Below, one piece after another: positions 32,580 to 41,279 of a DNA stretch of 64,000 nucleotides. Position numbers and translations under genes: made by a program. The number at the start of each line of letters is the position of its first letter. Position 1 is the first letter of the stretch. Origin of the DNA: Frankia sp. AiPs1 (lineage in GTDB: Bacteria; Actinomycetota; Actinomycetes; Frankiales; Frankiaceae); contig NZ_JAMQQF010000003.1 of the NCBI RefSeq assembly GCF_023716945.1, positions 16,966-80,965 on the forward strand, written 5' to 3'. The notes beneath the pieces were generated by a model. It was not told the origin of the DNA. It did no database searches and was given only the letters and a program-made list of their open reading frames with translations.

Positions 32580-35054
32580 CTACCAGGTGGGCCCGTCGGC
32601 GATTCGCCCATCCAAGGCAAACCCATAACGCCGCAGCCGCTTGTCCCCCGACTTGGCGAGCATGTCGGCAAGCCCGCTCGCGGCGAATCTATCGCCGGCG
32701 TCGGCGCGCTGGCGCAGCTTGTCCTGGTCCCCCTCCTCGGCGAGCAGGTCGGCCAGCCGGCTCGCGGCGAGCACGTCGCCGGCGTCGGCGCGCTGGCGCA
32801 GCTTGTCCTGGTCCCCCTCCTCGGCGAGCAGGTCGGCCAGCCGGGCCGCGGCTTCCCAGTCGCCGGCGTCGGCGCGCGGGCGTAGGACGTTGATCGCACC
32901 TTGCCGATCCTTTGTCTCAACGAGCAGCTCGGGCAGCCGGATCGCGGCTTCCCAGTCGCCGGCGTTGGCGCGCTGGCGCAGCTCGTCGTGGTCCCCCTCC
33001 TCGGCCAGCCAGCTTGCGGCGAACCCATAGTCGGCGTCGGCGCGCTGGCGCAGCTCGTCCCGGTCCCGCGGCTCGGCCAGCAGGTCGGCCAGCCAGCTTG
33101 CGGCGTCCCAGCCGTCGGCGTCGGCGCGCGGGCGTAGGAGGTCGATCGCACCCTGCTGATCCCCAGCCTCGGCGAGCAGCTTCGCCAGCCGGCTCGCAGC
33201 GAGCACATCGTCGGCGTCGGCGCGCCGGCGCAGCTCGTCCCAGTCCCCCGACTCGGCCAGCAGGTCGGCCAGCCGGATCGCGGCGTTCCAGTCGCCGGCG
33301 TCGGCGCGCGGGCGTAGGAGGTCGATCGCACCCTGCTGATCCCCAGCCTCGGCGAGCAGGGCGGCTAGGCAGCCCGCGGCGAACCCATCGCCGGCATCGG
33401 CTTGCTGGCGCAGGAGGGGGACGGCGAGTGTGTAGACCCGGTAGTTAAGGGCGGTTTCGGTGAGGCGGGTGAGGTCGTCAGGGTGGGTGGGGTGGTCGCG
33501 CAGCGCGGCCCACAGGCTGGCTGGGGGGCGTTCGCCGCGGCGGGTGCGGGTGGCCTCTTGGAGGAGATAGTCGGCGACGGTGTAGCCGGCGATCATGCCC
33601 ATGCCCATGCCGTTGCTGGTGGGAGCGAGGGCGGCGGCGGCGCCGTGGAGTTCCTCGGTGGCGTAGATAAGGGCGTTTTCGAACCAGTTGGCTGGTGCGG
33701 TGGCTTGCTGGCGGGGGGTGCAGTAGTCCGGGGCAGCGTCGCGCAGCAGGCCGGCGGTCAGAGCGGCGCGGGCGCCGAGGCGGGCGGCGTCAACTGCGGC
33801 GGTGAGGACCGCCCAGGCGTAGGGGCGATCGGTGTGGGCGCTGGTCCACCGTCGGAGGAGTTCGGGGGCGGCGGCCAATGTCTGGGTCAGCCCATAGCCG
33901 GCGCTGTTGTCCAGTCCTGCCTGGATCCGCCGGTCTTGTGTGGCGGCGTGACTGGCGCGCTCCTGCTCGGCGGTGCTGAACTGGTCGTCGACGTCGACGA
34001 CGGCCGCTAGGCGCAGGACGTCGCGTTCCCACCGGGAAGAGTCGAGCTCGTCAAATTTCGGGTGAGCGGTGAAGTGGCGAAAGTACTCCGGCCAGAGCGT
34101 GCCCACGATCACTACCGGGCTGGCAGCGTCGAGCAGAGCACGTAGAACACCCGCGGTCAGGCCGTGTTCACCGTCGAAGTATTTCTGGAGCTCATCAAGC
34201 CAGAGCACGCTCTGGGCGGGGGGTGCTGTGGCGAGGGCAGTGATCTGCGTGGCGCTGGCGGGGTGGATCAGTCGCCAGTCGGCCAGTTCGGCTTTGACCG
34301 CTTCGACCGCGCAGCGGGTCTTGCCGACCGAGGATCCCCCGACCAGCAGCACGAACCCACCCCGCCCGGCCGCAGTCCGTAATTGGGCCCGGACCCCGTT
34401 GCGGGCCCGGTCGATGTCGCGTTCCACGTAGACCGGCGGGGTGTTGTCGCCGAGGTCGGACAGCTGGATCGCCCGGTGTACCCCGAGCCGGTATGGATCG
34501 GCGTCGGCGACCCGCAGCCGGCCCGGGAACACCGGCTCCGTCACCAATCCTGCCCGCCGGGCGGGCCCGCCGGGAAACGACGGTTCGGCCGGCGGTTTCC
34601 CCCGCTGCCCGCGGGCCGCGGCGACCAGCCGGGCGGCTGCGGCATCCGGGTCGACGTCGAACAGATCGACGCCGACCACTTGGCCGAGCAGTCCTGGGCG
34701 GGAGCAGTCTTCGATCCGGAACACCAGCAGCTTGCGATCCTGACCGGACGGATCCCGCTCCCAGGCAGCCTGCCACTCTGCCGCCGCATACGCCGAGGAC
34801 AGATACGCCGTCGACAGCACCGCGACCGTCCGCGCCGCATGCTGCGCGGCCTGGTGCATCTCGGTGACGAAATGCGCCCCGGCGCCGAAGTCCCACGCCT
34901 GGATCAGCGTGGTGTAGCCGGCGGCTTCCAATTGCCAGGCCACCCACTGCGCCCATGCCTCGTCTACCGCCGTGTACGAGACGAAAAAGTCCACCGGCCC
35001 CGGCGAACCCGATGCTGTGTCGGTCGCTGGCGGGACCCCCATGCCCATCACCAT
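32580..35054 (-). CDS. TIR-NTPase-repeat protein (probable STAND anti-phage effector)
   Basis: About 824 residues from the ATG at 35054 (other in-frame ATGs at 35048, 35042 and 35120). An N-terminal TIR domain (VDFFVSYTAVDEAWAQWVAWQL ... VLSTAYLSSAYAAAEWQAAW) spans about 20-150; the Glu in AAAEWQ lies where TIR NADases have their catalytic Glu. A P-loop GGSSVGKT follows, with Walker B SVLWLDELQ. The C-terminus has about nine 24-32 residue repeats (RADAGDWEAA.RLADLLAE). Known precedent: TIR-STAND proteins sense phage and deplete NAD. This gene's role is inferred from architecture. Confidence 0.82.
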   Translation of the reverse strand: MVMGMGVPPATDTASGSPGPVDFFVSYTAVDEAWAQWVAWQLEAAGYTTLIQAWDFGAGAHFVTEMHQAAQHAARTVAVLSTAYLSSAYAAAEWQAAWERDPSGQDRKLLVFRIEDCSRPGLLGQVVGVDLFDVDPDAAAARLVAAARGQRGKPPAEPSFPGGPARRAGLVTEPVFPGRLRVADADPYRLGVHRAIQLSDLGDNTPPVYVERDIDRARNGVRAQLRTAAGRGGFVLLVGGSSVGKTRCAVEAVKAELADWRLIHPASATQITALATAPPAQSVLWLDELQKYFDGEHGLTAGVLRALLDAASPVVIVGTLWPEYFRHFTAHPKFDELDSSRWERDVLRLAAVVDVDDQFSTAEQERASHAATQDRRIQAGLDNSAGYGLTQTLAAAPELLRRWTSAHTDRPYAWAVLTAAVDAARLGARAALTAGLLRDAAPDYCTPRQQATAPANWFENALIYATEELHGAAAALAPTSNGMGMGMIAGYTVADYLLQEATRTRRGERPPASLWAALRDHPTHPDDLTRLTETALNYRVYTLAVPLLRQQADAGDGFAAGCLAALLAEAGDQQGAIDLLRPRADAGDWNAAIRLADLLAESGDWDELRRRADADDVLAASRLAKLLAEAGDQQGAIDLLRPRADADGWDAASWLADLLAEPRDRDELRQRADADYGFAASWLAEEGDHDELRQRANAGDWEAAIRLPELLVETKDRQGAINVLRPRADAGDWEAAARLADLLAEEGDQDKLRQRADAGDVLAASRLADLLAEEGDQDKLRQRADAGDRFAASGLADMLAKSGDKRLRRYGFALDGRIADGPTW
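32643..33410 (-). repeat. tandem coding repeats (84/96 bases) in the TIR-NTPase gene
   Basis: Nine consecutive units encode RADAGD-x2-AA-x2-LADLLAE-x-GD. Units end either in ..DELRQ (28 residues) or in QQGAIDLLRP (32 residues). One unit, with SWLAEEGDHDELRQ, has lost four residues. Some adjacent units are almost identical in DNA, notably the last two long units near 32700-32830. The pattern resembles TPR/Sel1-type helical repeats. High DNA identity implies recent duplication and likely length variation between strains. Confidence 0.8.
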
Positions 35055-35323
35055 AAGCCAGCCAGCATCACGACGAACTGTCACACCCCGGCGGCGGGAC
35101 ATCATCCCGCTGCCGGGCATGGAGTCGCAGGCACTGCGCTACCCGGAGTGCGACTCCTTCAGCTTGAGAGCCGGCGTGGCAGAACGGTCCGTGTCGGTGG
35201 TCCGAGCTGACCGAGGCGCCACCTGCTCGAGCGCCGCGAAATGGGCCAGGGATGCGAGGACGGTCGTCACGAATGCGCCGAGTGCCGGCAGCGGCTCGGT
35301 ACTGCCAGTGGCAGGCAGGCCGG

Positions 35324-35836
35324 CTACCAGTCCGCGATCGCGGGGACAGGCCTCTGGATCCGCGCGACGCTCATCGGCGTGTCGGCAATCAGCAGTACGA
35401 GAACTGGTAGCGGCATTGTGGTCATGGCGCTCCGGCCTGCCGCGCGCCCTCGGTCGGCCACTGTCCGCTCAGGGTAGCTCCCATACCAACCGGCCCCGGC
35501 TGGGCTGGTGCCGATAGCTTCATAGGTGGCCCGAGCATCGGCGTTGTCGTCCTCGACCAGCGCATCGGCCAACACCGCACCCAAGGCGGCAAACCGGTCG
35601 TGGGCGGCGGACAGCAGCGCCCGAGCCACTCCTCGACGGCGATGCTCGGGATCGACCACGAGGCGGTAGACGTGACCGCGCCACCCGTCCCAGCCGGCCA
35701 CCACCGTGCCGACCACGTCGCCGTTGTGATCGGCGACGAGTAGCGCGCCGGGATCGTGCGCGAGTAGGCGGCCCACTCCGACCGGATCGTCACTCACGCT
35801 TGCACCGTCGGCCGCCCGCGTCCAGAACCTCAGCAC
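35324..35836 (-). CDS. GNAT-family acetyltransferase, N-terminus probably truncated
   Basis: The core VVAGWDGWRGHVYRLVVDPEHRRRGVARALLSAAHDRFAALG contains the GNAT acetyl-CoA motif (R-R-x-G-V-A). VLRFWTRAADG upstream corresponds to the family's first strand-helix. A GTG at 35836 would start there, but it lacks a ribosome site and the usual residues before VLRFW are missing. The C-terminal tail (RSAMTTMPLPVLVLLIAD) is not family-like. The gene overlaps the glycosyltransferase fragment in another frame. It may be a decaying gene; substrate unknown. Confidence 0.55.
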   Translation of the reverse strand: MLRFWTRAADGASVSDDPVGVGRLLAHDPGALLVADHNGDVVGTVVAGWDGWRGHVYRLVVDPEHRRRGVARALLSAAHDRFAALGAVLADALVEDDNADARATYEAIGTSPAGAGWYGSYPERTVADRGRAAGRSAMTTMPLPVLVLLIADTPMSVARIQRPVPAIADW

Positions 35837-36150
35837 CGCCGGGACTGTGCCGCCAGAGGTTGCCGAAGGTTTCCCGGTGGGAGGGCACGACGGTGACTGC
35901 GGCGCCGGCGAGCCAGCCGGATACCTCGTGCCAGCGTAGCGCCGTGCGTAGGGTGACGCCGGTCCGGGCGGCGAGGGCGGTGGCTTCGGCAAGTAGCGCG
36001 GTCTGGCTGCCGCGTCGGGCCTCGAAGCCTGCTGCGCTGAGGGCGAGCTGCACCGGGCGGAATCCCGGCGGAAGGGCCGCGAGCAGATCGGTGACGCCCT
36101 TCTCCCGGCCGAGGCGGGCGGCGATGCGTACCGGGCCGGAGCGGCGCAGT
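35790..36150 (-). pseudogene. fragment of a group-1 (GT4-type) glycosyltransferase
   Basis: The minus frame reads RIAARLGREKGVTDLLAALPPGF ... TGVTLRTALRWHEVSGWLAGAAVTVVPSHRETFGNLW. The GREKGV..LL and VVPS..E.FGN segments are the hallmarks of the GT4 C-terminal domain. The N-terminal half is missing, and after RETFGN the sequence no longer follows the family (no EAMA). No start codon with a ribosome site. Judged a relic. Confidence 0.5.
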
Positions 36151-36189
36151 CACGTGTAGAACCTGGGGCTCGACCTCGCCATGGCTTGA

Positions 36190-37028
36190 GGTCCGACGCT
36201 GGCGGGTATCACCTTCTCCGGTCGCGCGGCGGTTGTCCTGGGTCCTGGCGGGCTCATCGGCACGGCCTGGCTGCTCGGGTTAGCCGCCGGACTGCGCCGT
36301 GACGGTGTGGACCTCGCCGACGCCGATCTGGTGGCCGGAACCTCGGCGGGTGCGATCGCCGGGGCGATTCTGGCTACTGGTGGTGACCCCCACCGCCTCG
36401 CCACCTTGCCCAACCCGTCCGGCCTGCCCGGCCCGCAGCGGCGCCCGACCCCATCTGATGGCAGAGGTGTTTCACCACCCTCGGCGATCCTGGGCTCGAC
36501 CCGGCCGAGGCCCGCCGCCACGTGGGCCGGATCGCGCTCCCCGCCCCGACCGTCCCCGAGGACGTACACGTCGCCAGCATGGGATCCCTGACCGGTACAC
36601 CTGACTGGCCGGACCGACGGCCGCTGATCACCGCCGTGGATCTCGAGACCGGCCAGCCCGTCGTCTGGGACCGCACCAGTGGCATAGCGCTACCCGTAGC
36701 CGTCGCGGCGAGCTGCGCCATGCCCGTCGCCTACCCGCCGGTCACGATCGACGGCCGCCGCTACATGGACGGCGCTCTGGGCGGAGGATCCCATACCCAC
36801 CTCACCGCCGGCGCGGACACAGTCGTGATCATCGAACCACTGGCGCACAGATTCGGGTCCCCCGCCGAGCCGGCCGGCGCCGCCACCGTGCTACGGATCG
36901 TCCCTGACGAGGCGGCGCAGAACAGCCTCGGCCCCGACCTGGGTGACCGGACCCGCTGGCAGTCCGCCCACCAGGCCGGCGCGGACCAGGCCTCCGAAGC
37001 CGCCCGACGCATCCGTCCGACCGCGTAG
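36190..37028 (+). pseudogene. frameshifted patatin-like phospholipase
   Basis: Frame 1 carries AVVLGPGGLIGTAWLLGL (glycine-rich oxyanion loop) and AGTSAGAIAGA (GxSxG nucleophile). The sequence then continues in a second frame as HLMAEVFH and in a third as TLGDPGLDPAEARRHVG, MPVAYPPV and YMDGALGGG, the catalytic Asp motif. Thus both halves of the Ser-Asp dyad exist but need two frameshifts (around 36415-36440 and 36470-36480). No start codon precedes the first motif (stop at 36187). Decay or sequencing error are the alternatives; the decayed surroundings favour decay. Confidence 0.7.
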
Positions 37029-37474
37029 ATCAGCGTGAGCGCCAACACCAGCGCGGATCTCCCTCGACTCCCAAGAACTGCACAGGACGCCGCCGACCGC
37101 AACGAGGGCGACGACGAGTAGGGCCGCGTAAAGGGGTGGCGTACCCTGCGTGCCTGGAACCGGGTCGTGGCGGCGTCACACATCCCCGCCCCGCAGCGCA
37201 CAGGCCAGGCCTGGGATGCACCGGGATATGCGGGCGTCATCTGATCGGATAGGCTCGATCACGAGCACCGCCACCGATTTTGGCGGGGCCCCGCTCGGCT
37301 CGAAGGACGCCCATGCCCGCCGGACCCCGGTTCTGGCGGGCCGCAAACTCCTTCGAGGTGGCCTCCGCGACGTTGCGTTGCGGGGTCGGTTGGCAGACGG
37401 GCGTGGCCGGCTCAGGACGTGTGCTGCCTACAGCGCCGCGTCGACCGGGGCGGGCGGCGCGGTACGGAGCATCG

Positions 37475-37687
37475 GTGTCCGTCGGCCTCACGGTCGTCCT
37501 CGTCGTCTTGGCGGTCGTCGCCGCCTTCGCCCTCGCCACCCTCGCAGGAACGGTGGTCGGGATCCTGCACCGGCTCGCCGGCGCCCCGTGGCCGCGGGTG
37601 CTGCTCGCTGGCGCCGGCGCCACACTGGCCACCCTGGGTCTGCTCGTCGCGGTCGCCGGGGTGATAGTCGCCGCGGTGGGGCCGTAG
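37475..37687 (+). CDS. small two-helix membrane protein
   Basis: 70 residues from a GTG at 37475 with GGAG 5 bases upstream. Two hydrophobic helices (VSVGLTVVLVVLAVVAAFALATLAGTVVG and AGATLATLGLLVAVAGVIVAAVG) are joined by a short basic loop (LHRLAGAPWPR). No family recognised. Upstream frame to 37280 is not protein-like. A short hairpin TCTTCG-AG-CGAAGA follows the stop at 37689-37702. Confidence 0.45.
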   Translation: MSVGLTVVLVVLAVVAAFALATLAGTVVGILHRLAGAPWPRVLLAGAGATLATLGLLVAVAGVIVAAVGP

Positions 37688-38103
37688 GTCTTCGAGCGAA
37701 GAGCCGGGAGTCACGGGATGCTCCCCGGCATGCCACCTCTTGGAGATCTGCGTCAGCGGCCGCTTCGACGTGGCTTGCGCGGCCATCGGACCGGGCTTGC
37801 CGTGCACCTCCGCACAGGCTCGCGGAGGGGGACCCGGTAGGACATCGCCGGCAGTCACCCAAGCGACCCGGGTGGTTGAATTCAACTCAAGGACCAGGTC
37901 TACCTGCAAGGATTTGGTCGGAGACCCGCCCCCGTCGCTATCCCGGCGTGGCATACGCGCACCCCTGAGGCCCCGCGCGTAGAATGCGGGCTTCCTGGTA
38001 CGCTATGCGCTATCTACGGAGCTGTCTGTGTTGCATCTTGCCGTTCACCTTCACACCGGAGATCCCGGAAGGCTGGTCTCTCGGGCTGATATGGGGGCAG
38101 CTC
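37688..38103. other. 416-base intergenic region upstream of the Nudix gene
   Basis: Apart from the small hairpin at 37689-37702 I see no gene or mobile-element end. An antisense frame runs through most of it but lacks start and ribosome signals. The less GC-rich stretch 38000-38060 is the likely promoter zone for the Nudix gene. Confidence 0.35.
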
Positions 38104-38667
38104 GTGGCGATCAGTGATTCGGACATTGCGAGGGCGCTTTCTACTTACATTGAGCGTTACCCCGACGAGGCCACGCTCCTGGCTGAGCCGCTGCTACTAC
38201 TTTCTCAAGGACGGGGTTTTGCCTCGAGGCGGACACTTCCGATGCATGTAACCGCTGGAGCGCTTCTGGTCCGTAGCGACGGCCACGGAGGTGCCGAGAT
38301 CCTGCTGATCGAGCACCGCGCGTACGGAATCACGTTGCAGCCTGGCGGTCACCTGGAGCCGACCGACACCACACTCATCGGCGCGGCAGTGCGCGAGTTG
38401 ACGGAGGAGACCGGTGTTGACCCCGACACGGTCATTCCCGCGTCGCAGACCCCCGCCTACATCGAGTACGGCCAGGTTCCGGCGCGCCCGACGAAGGACG
38501 AGCCGGATCACTACCACCTCGACATCGGGTACGCCTTCACCACGGCGTATGCAGAGGTGGGGCGCATCCAGGAGTCCGAGGTGCACGGTGCCGCATGGTA
38601 TCCGCTCGCCGTGGCCGAGCGGCTTGTCGGCCACCGCATCGCGCGGGCGGTCCGTGCACCGGCCTAG
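38104..38667 (+). CDS. Nudix hydrolase
   Basis: 187 residues from a GTG at 38104, after GGGGG; the frame runs back to 37984. The Nudix box variant is GGHLEPTDTTLIGAAVREL followed by TEETGV: it keeps the REL-x-EETG metal-binding core, with an Asp and one extra residue where the canonical first Glu sits, as in a common actinobacterial subgroup. VHGAAWYPL and a DHYHLDIGYAF segment follow. Hydrolyses nucleoside-diphosphate-linked substrates; the exact one is unknown. It converges on the deazapurine operon, so could clean up nucleotide by-products, but may be unrelated. Confidence 0.85.
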   Translation: MAISDSDIARALSTYIERYPDEATLLAEPLLLLSQGRGFASRRTLPMHVTAGALLVRSDGHGGAEILLIEHRAYGITLQPGGHLEPTDTTLIGAAVRELTEETGVDPDTVIPASQTPAYIEYGQVPARPTKDEPDHYHLDIGYAFTTAYAEVGRIQESEVHGAAWYPLAVAERLVGHRIARAVRAPA

Positions 38668-38786
38668 ACCGGTTGTTGACCGGGGCTCGTTGAATGCCTC
38701 CGACAGCATGTGATCTGCCAATCGGGGCGCCTCGGCCCGACCTGCTCGACTTCCAATAGCCAACGTGGGGTGATCCATGCCCACGG

Positions 38787-39491
38787 TTATCTCGGGCCGG
38801 TTGTGCCCTGATCTTCTTCCGCCGGGAGTTCGATGTCGAACAGGCCACCCTGGACGGGCCTGTTGCTCTTGGCTGTGCGTCCCGCGAGCTTTACCAGGGC
38901 CGCGAGATCGCCGAGCTGCGGATCTTCGTCCGCGACGCTGACGAGCCGGAAGAACATCTGGGCGGTGACGTCAACGTCAGCAGGGGCCCGGTGACGATTT
39001 GGCGGCTGCTTGATCTGGAAATGGGCCAGCAGCGTGTCGAGGCGGTAGTTCGGCAGACCTGGGATGAGGTGCGTGGCGAGCGGGATCGTATCGAGAAAGT
39101 CGATGTGGGCCAGCGCCGGGCAGTGCTCGCGCTGATTGTGGATGATGTTGGCTTCGGTGGCGGCGTGTTGAGCGACCAGCAGGTACTGAATGCCTTCAGT
39201 GAACCGCCGGTCCAATGCGCCCAGGGCGTCGGTCGGGCTGGGCGCCTGGCGCAGTTGCTCGGGGGTGAGGCCGGTCTGGGCTGTGTCGGCCGGCGTCACC
39301 GGGGCGAAGGCGGGCGGCCGGATGAGGGAGGTGTACCTACCGGCCTCGCTCCACCCGCCGTCGTCGTAGCGGAGCGCGAGAGCGGCGACCTCGGTGGGCT
39401 GAGCCGGGTGGCCCGCAGGGGTCGTCGCTTCGAAGTCGATAACCACGAAGGTGGTCGCTCGAAAGGCGGGATCTTGTGTCAAACCCCCCAT
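38787..39491 (-). CDS. DEDDh 3'-5' exonuclease (DnaQ-like)
   Basis: 234 residues from the ATG at 39491. Motif I is VVIDFEATT (Asp, Glu). Motif II region is LLVAQHAATEANII, with His where an Asp or Asn is common. Motif III is NRHRAPADVDVTAQMF (His and Asp of the DEDDh type). FQIKQPP and YRLDTLLAHF are typical of pol III epsilon-like nucleases. It lies 101 bases below the PurC-like gene on the same strand, so may be the last gene of the operon. A nuclease acting on modified DNA/RNA would fit, but a housekeeping role is possible. Confidence 0.8.
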   Translation of the reverse strand: MGGLTQDPAFRATTFVVIDFEATTPAGHPAQPTEVAALALRYDDGGWSEAGRYTSLIRPPAFAPVTPADTAQTGLTPEQLRQAPSPTDALGALDRRFTEGIQYLLVAQHAATEANIIHNQREHCPALAHIDFLDTIPLATHLIPGLPNYRLDTLLAHFQIKQPPNRHRAPADVDVTAQMFFRLVSVADEDPQLGDLAALVKLAGRTAKSNRPVQGGLFDIELPAEEDQGTTGPR

Positions 39492-39592
39492 GCATCCACC
39501 GCTTTCTTCCTCGTCAGGTCGGGTCGTGGCGGTCGCTCGCCCGCGCCTGGTGTCGAGATGGAGGGTGCCGGGGCGCCCACTGCCATGATGTG

Positions 39593-40561
39593 TCAACACT
39601 GAATAAGGCTGGAGGCGGCCTGCGTGGCGGTCTTCAGGCTCGGCGCGTTCCAGCGCCGCTCGCCTGTCCAGGTCTCGCTCAGGGCTCGGTACAGGTCTGA
39701 CATCACCGGAACGAACTCGGGCGGGAGGGGCGCCGGCTGTGACCATAGGCTTCTGGGCACACCGTCGTTGATCAGAGCGTCGACCGGCACCTCCAGCCTG
39801 TTCGCCACGTACCAGTCCCGGAGGATCTGCTTGCCGCAGTGGACTTCGCCGAACATCAGGCGGCTTTCGTCGGGTGTGCCGGGGCTGTCAGCGACCACGA
39901 GGCGCGCATCGCTCGACACCAGGAACTCGACCTTGCCGTCACAGTGCCTCAGCCCGACCTCGTTGCTGTGCTCGGTAAGCACCTGGTCGACCGCGATGGC
40001 GGTGTCGCGCATCGTCTGGAACTGCTCGTCGCTCAGAGCGGCGAGGCGCTGGGCCTCGGGCGCGCTGACGTAGCGGTTGACGTCCTCCAGCATGGTCGCG
40101 TACTCGACGAATGGGCGCTCAAGCCGCTGGTCGTCCGTGGGAAGGTTGGTGAGGCCGAGCTCGGCCAGTGTCAGGGTGCCTGCTGCGAGCCGGCGGTGAA
40201 CGGAGCTTCCTGGCGGGAGCTCGGTGCGGATGAGGACCTGCACGGGGACGAGGTAGGGTCCGGCGTCCGGCGTGAACGGCCCGGTGTCGGGGCCTGGCAC
40301 GCGGGCGAGGTCGAACTCGATCCGGTTGGGGGCGATGAACCGGCGGAAGTGGGTGGGCACGCCTGCTGCTTCCAGCATCGTGAAGGTGAAGGCGGCCATG
40401 TGGGCGATCGCCTCACCTTTTCCGGGGATCGGGTCCGGCATCCGGCCGTAGTGGAACACCGTGTAGTGGTCGGTGTACTCGAAGATTCCGACGCCCTCTC
40501 TCGTAGACGTGGGCGGATCGATGATCTCCAGGTTCTTGGTCGAGTGGAGGACGGGCATCAT
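39593..40561 (-). CDS. SAICAR-synthetase (PurC)-like ATP-dependent amide ligase
   Basis: 322 residues. STKNLEIIDPPT...YTVFHYGRMPDPIPGKGEA matches the PurC N-terminal lobe. VPVQVLIRTELPPGSSVHRRL corresponds to the VVRN..AGS loop. GLRHCDGKVEFLVSSDARLVVADSPGTPDESRL matches the DFKLEFG...GDE.SPD.SR ATP/metal signature. Normal PurC joins aspartate to the carboxylate of CAIR. Here it sits in a deazaguanine operon, so it may join an amine to 7-carboxy-7-deazaguanine (inference). The first ATG (40561) abuts GGGGAG; the second ATG at 40558 is spaced better. Confidence 0.82.
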   Translation of the reverse strand: MMPVLHSTKNLEIIDPPTSTREGVGIFEYTDHYTVFHYGRMPDPIPGKGEAIAHMAAFTFTMLEAAGVPTHFRRFIAPNRIEFDLARVPGPDTGPFTPDAGPYLVPVQVLIRTELPPGSSVHRRLAAGTLTLAELGLTNLPTDDQRLERPFVEYATMLEDVNRYVSAPEAQRLAALSDEQFQTMRDTAIAVDQVLTEHSNEVGLRHCDGKVEFLVSSDARLVVADSPGTPDESRLMFGEVHCGKQILRDWYVANRLEVPVDALINDGVPRSLWSQPAPLPPEFVPVMSDLYRALSETWTGERRWNAPSLKTATQAASSLIQC

Positions 40562-40589
40562 GCTCCCCGGGTGCGACGGCCTCGCGCCG

Positions 40590-41279
40590 TCATCGGACGG
40601 AACCTTCTGGTCGAGGTGGCGTGGTGGCCGGTTCGGCGTCGTCGGCCAGGTGGCCGTCGACGACCGTGATCACGTGCATGCCGGCCGTGCGGGCCGAGGT
40701 GACGCCGTCGCGGGCGTCGTCGACGGCCAGGCAGTGGCGCGGCGGGACCTCGAGGCGCCGGGCAGCCAGCAGGTACAGGTCGGGGGCCGGCTTGCCCTTC
40801 GTGACGTCCTCGCGCACGACGACCGCCGCGAACTCCCGCGTCAGGCCGAGGGCGTGAAGGCCCGGATGGACGAGCAGGCGACTGGCACCTGAGGCCACGG
40901 CGCAGGGCAGCCCAGCACGGCGGGCGTGGCGCAGGAGTGCGATGACGTATGGGACAGGGGTGATGCTGTGCACGGTGGCCAGCAGATGCGCGCGGCTCTG
41001 GGCGATGATCTTTTCGTGTGGCAGGTGCCGACCACCCGGTAGCGCGTCGAGCAGGTCGTGGATGGACAGGCCGACGTGTCCGCGATACCAGTCGTGGTCC
41101 AAGCCGACGCCGTGTGGCGTCAGCGCCGCTCGCAGCGCCTGCTCGTGGCTGGGTGTGGTATCGCCGAGGGTGCCGTCGAAGTCGAACACAACGGCCTTGA
41201 TGCCGGCAGGGATCGCGGGCAGGCAGGTGGCCGCTGGGCCCGGCTGGGGGCTGATCGAGGGAGAGGCCGTCTCGTTCAC
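40590..41279 (-). CDS. HAD-superfamily phosphatase
   Basis: 229 residues from a GTG at 41279 that overlaps the upstream stop (GTGA). Motif I VVFDFDGTLGD (Asp33, Asp35), motif II AVASGAS, Lys in GKPAPDLYLLAA, motif IV AVDDARDGV: a complete beta-phosphoglucomutase-like HAD. Likely removes a phosphate from a nucleotide or sugar phosphate, as the HAD in the toyocamycin cluster is thought to do. Coupled to the kinase gene upstream; the PurC-like gene follows after 28 bases. Confidence 0.85.
   Translation of the reverse strand: MNETASPSISPQPGPAATCLPAIPAGIKAVVFDFDGTLGDTTPSHEQALRAALTPHGVGLDHDWYRGHVGLSIHDLLDALPGGRHLPHEKIIAQSRAHLLATVHSITPVPYVIALLRHARRAGLPCAVASGASRLLVHPGLHALGLTREFAAVVVREDVTKGKPAPDLYLLAARRLEVPPRHCLAVDDARDGVTSARTAGMHVITVVDGHLADDAEPATTPPRPEGSVR

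Noticed and set aside
32643..33410. Regularly spaced repeats that at first resemble a CRISPR array
   Set aside because: The units are 84 or 96 bases, stay in frame with the TIR-NTPase gene, have no unique spacers of constant length, and encode a helical repeat.
37412..37954. Minus-strand 180-residue frame before the Nudix gene
   Set aside because: Partly antisense to the small membrane protein, no ribosome site, no family recognised; could be a relic but cannot be supported.
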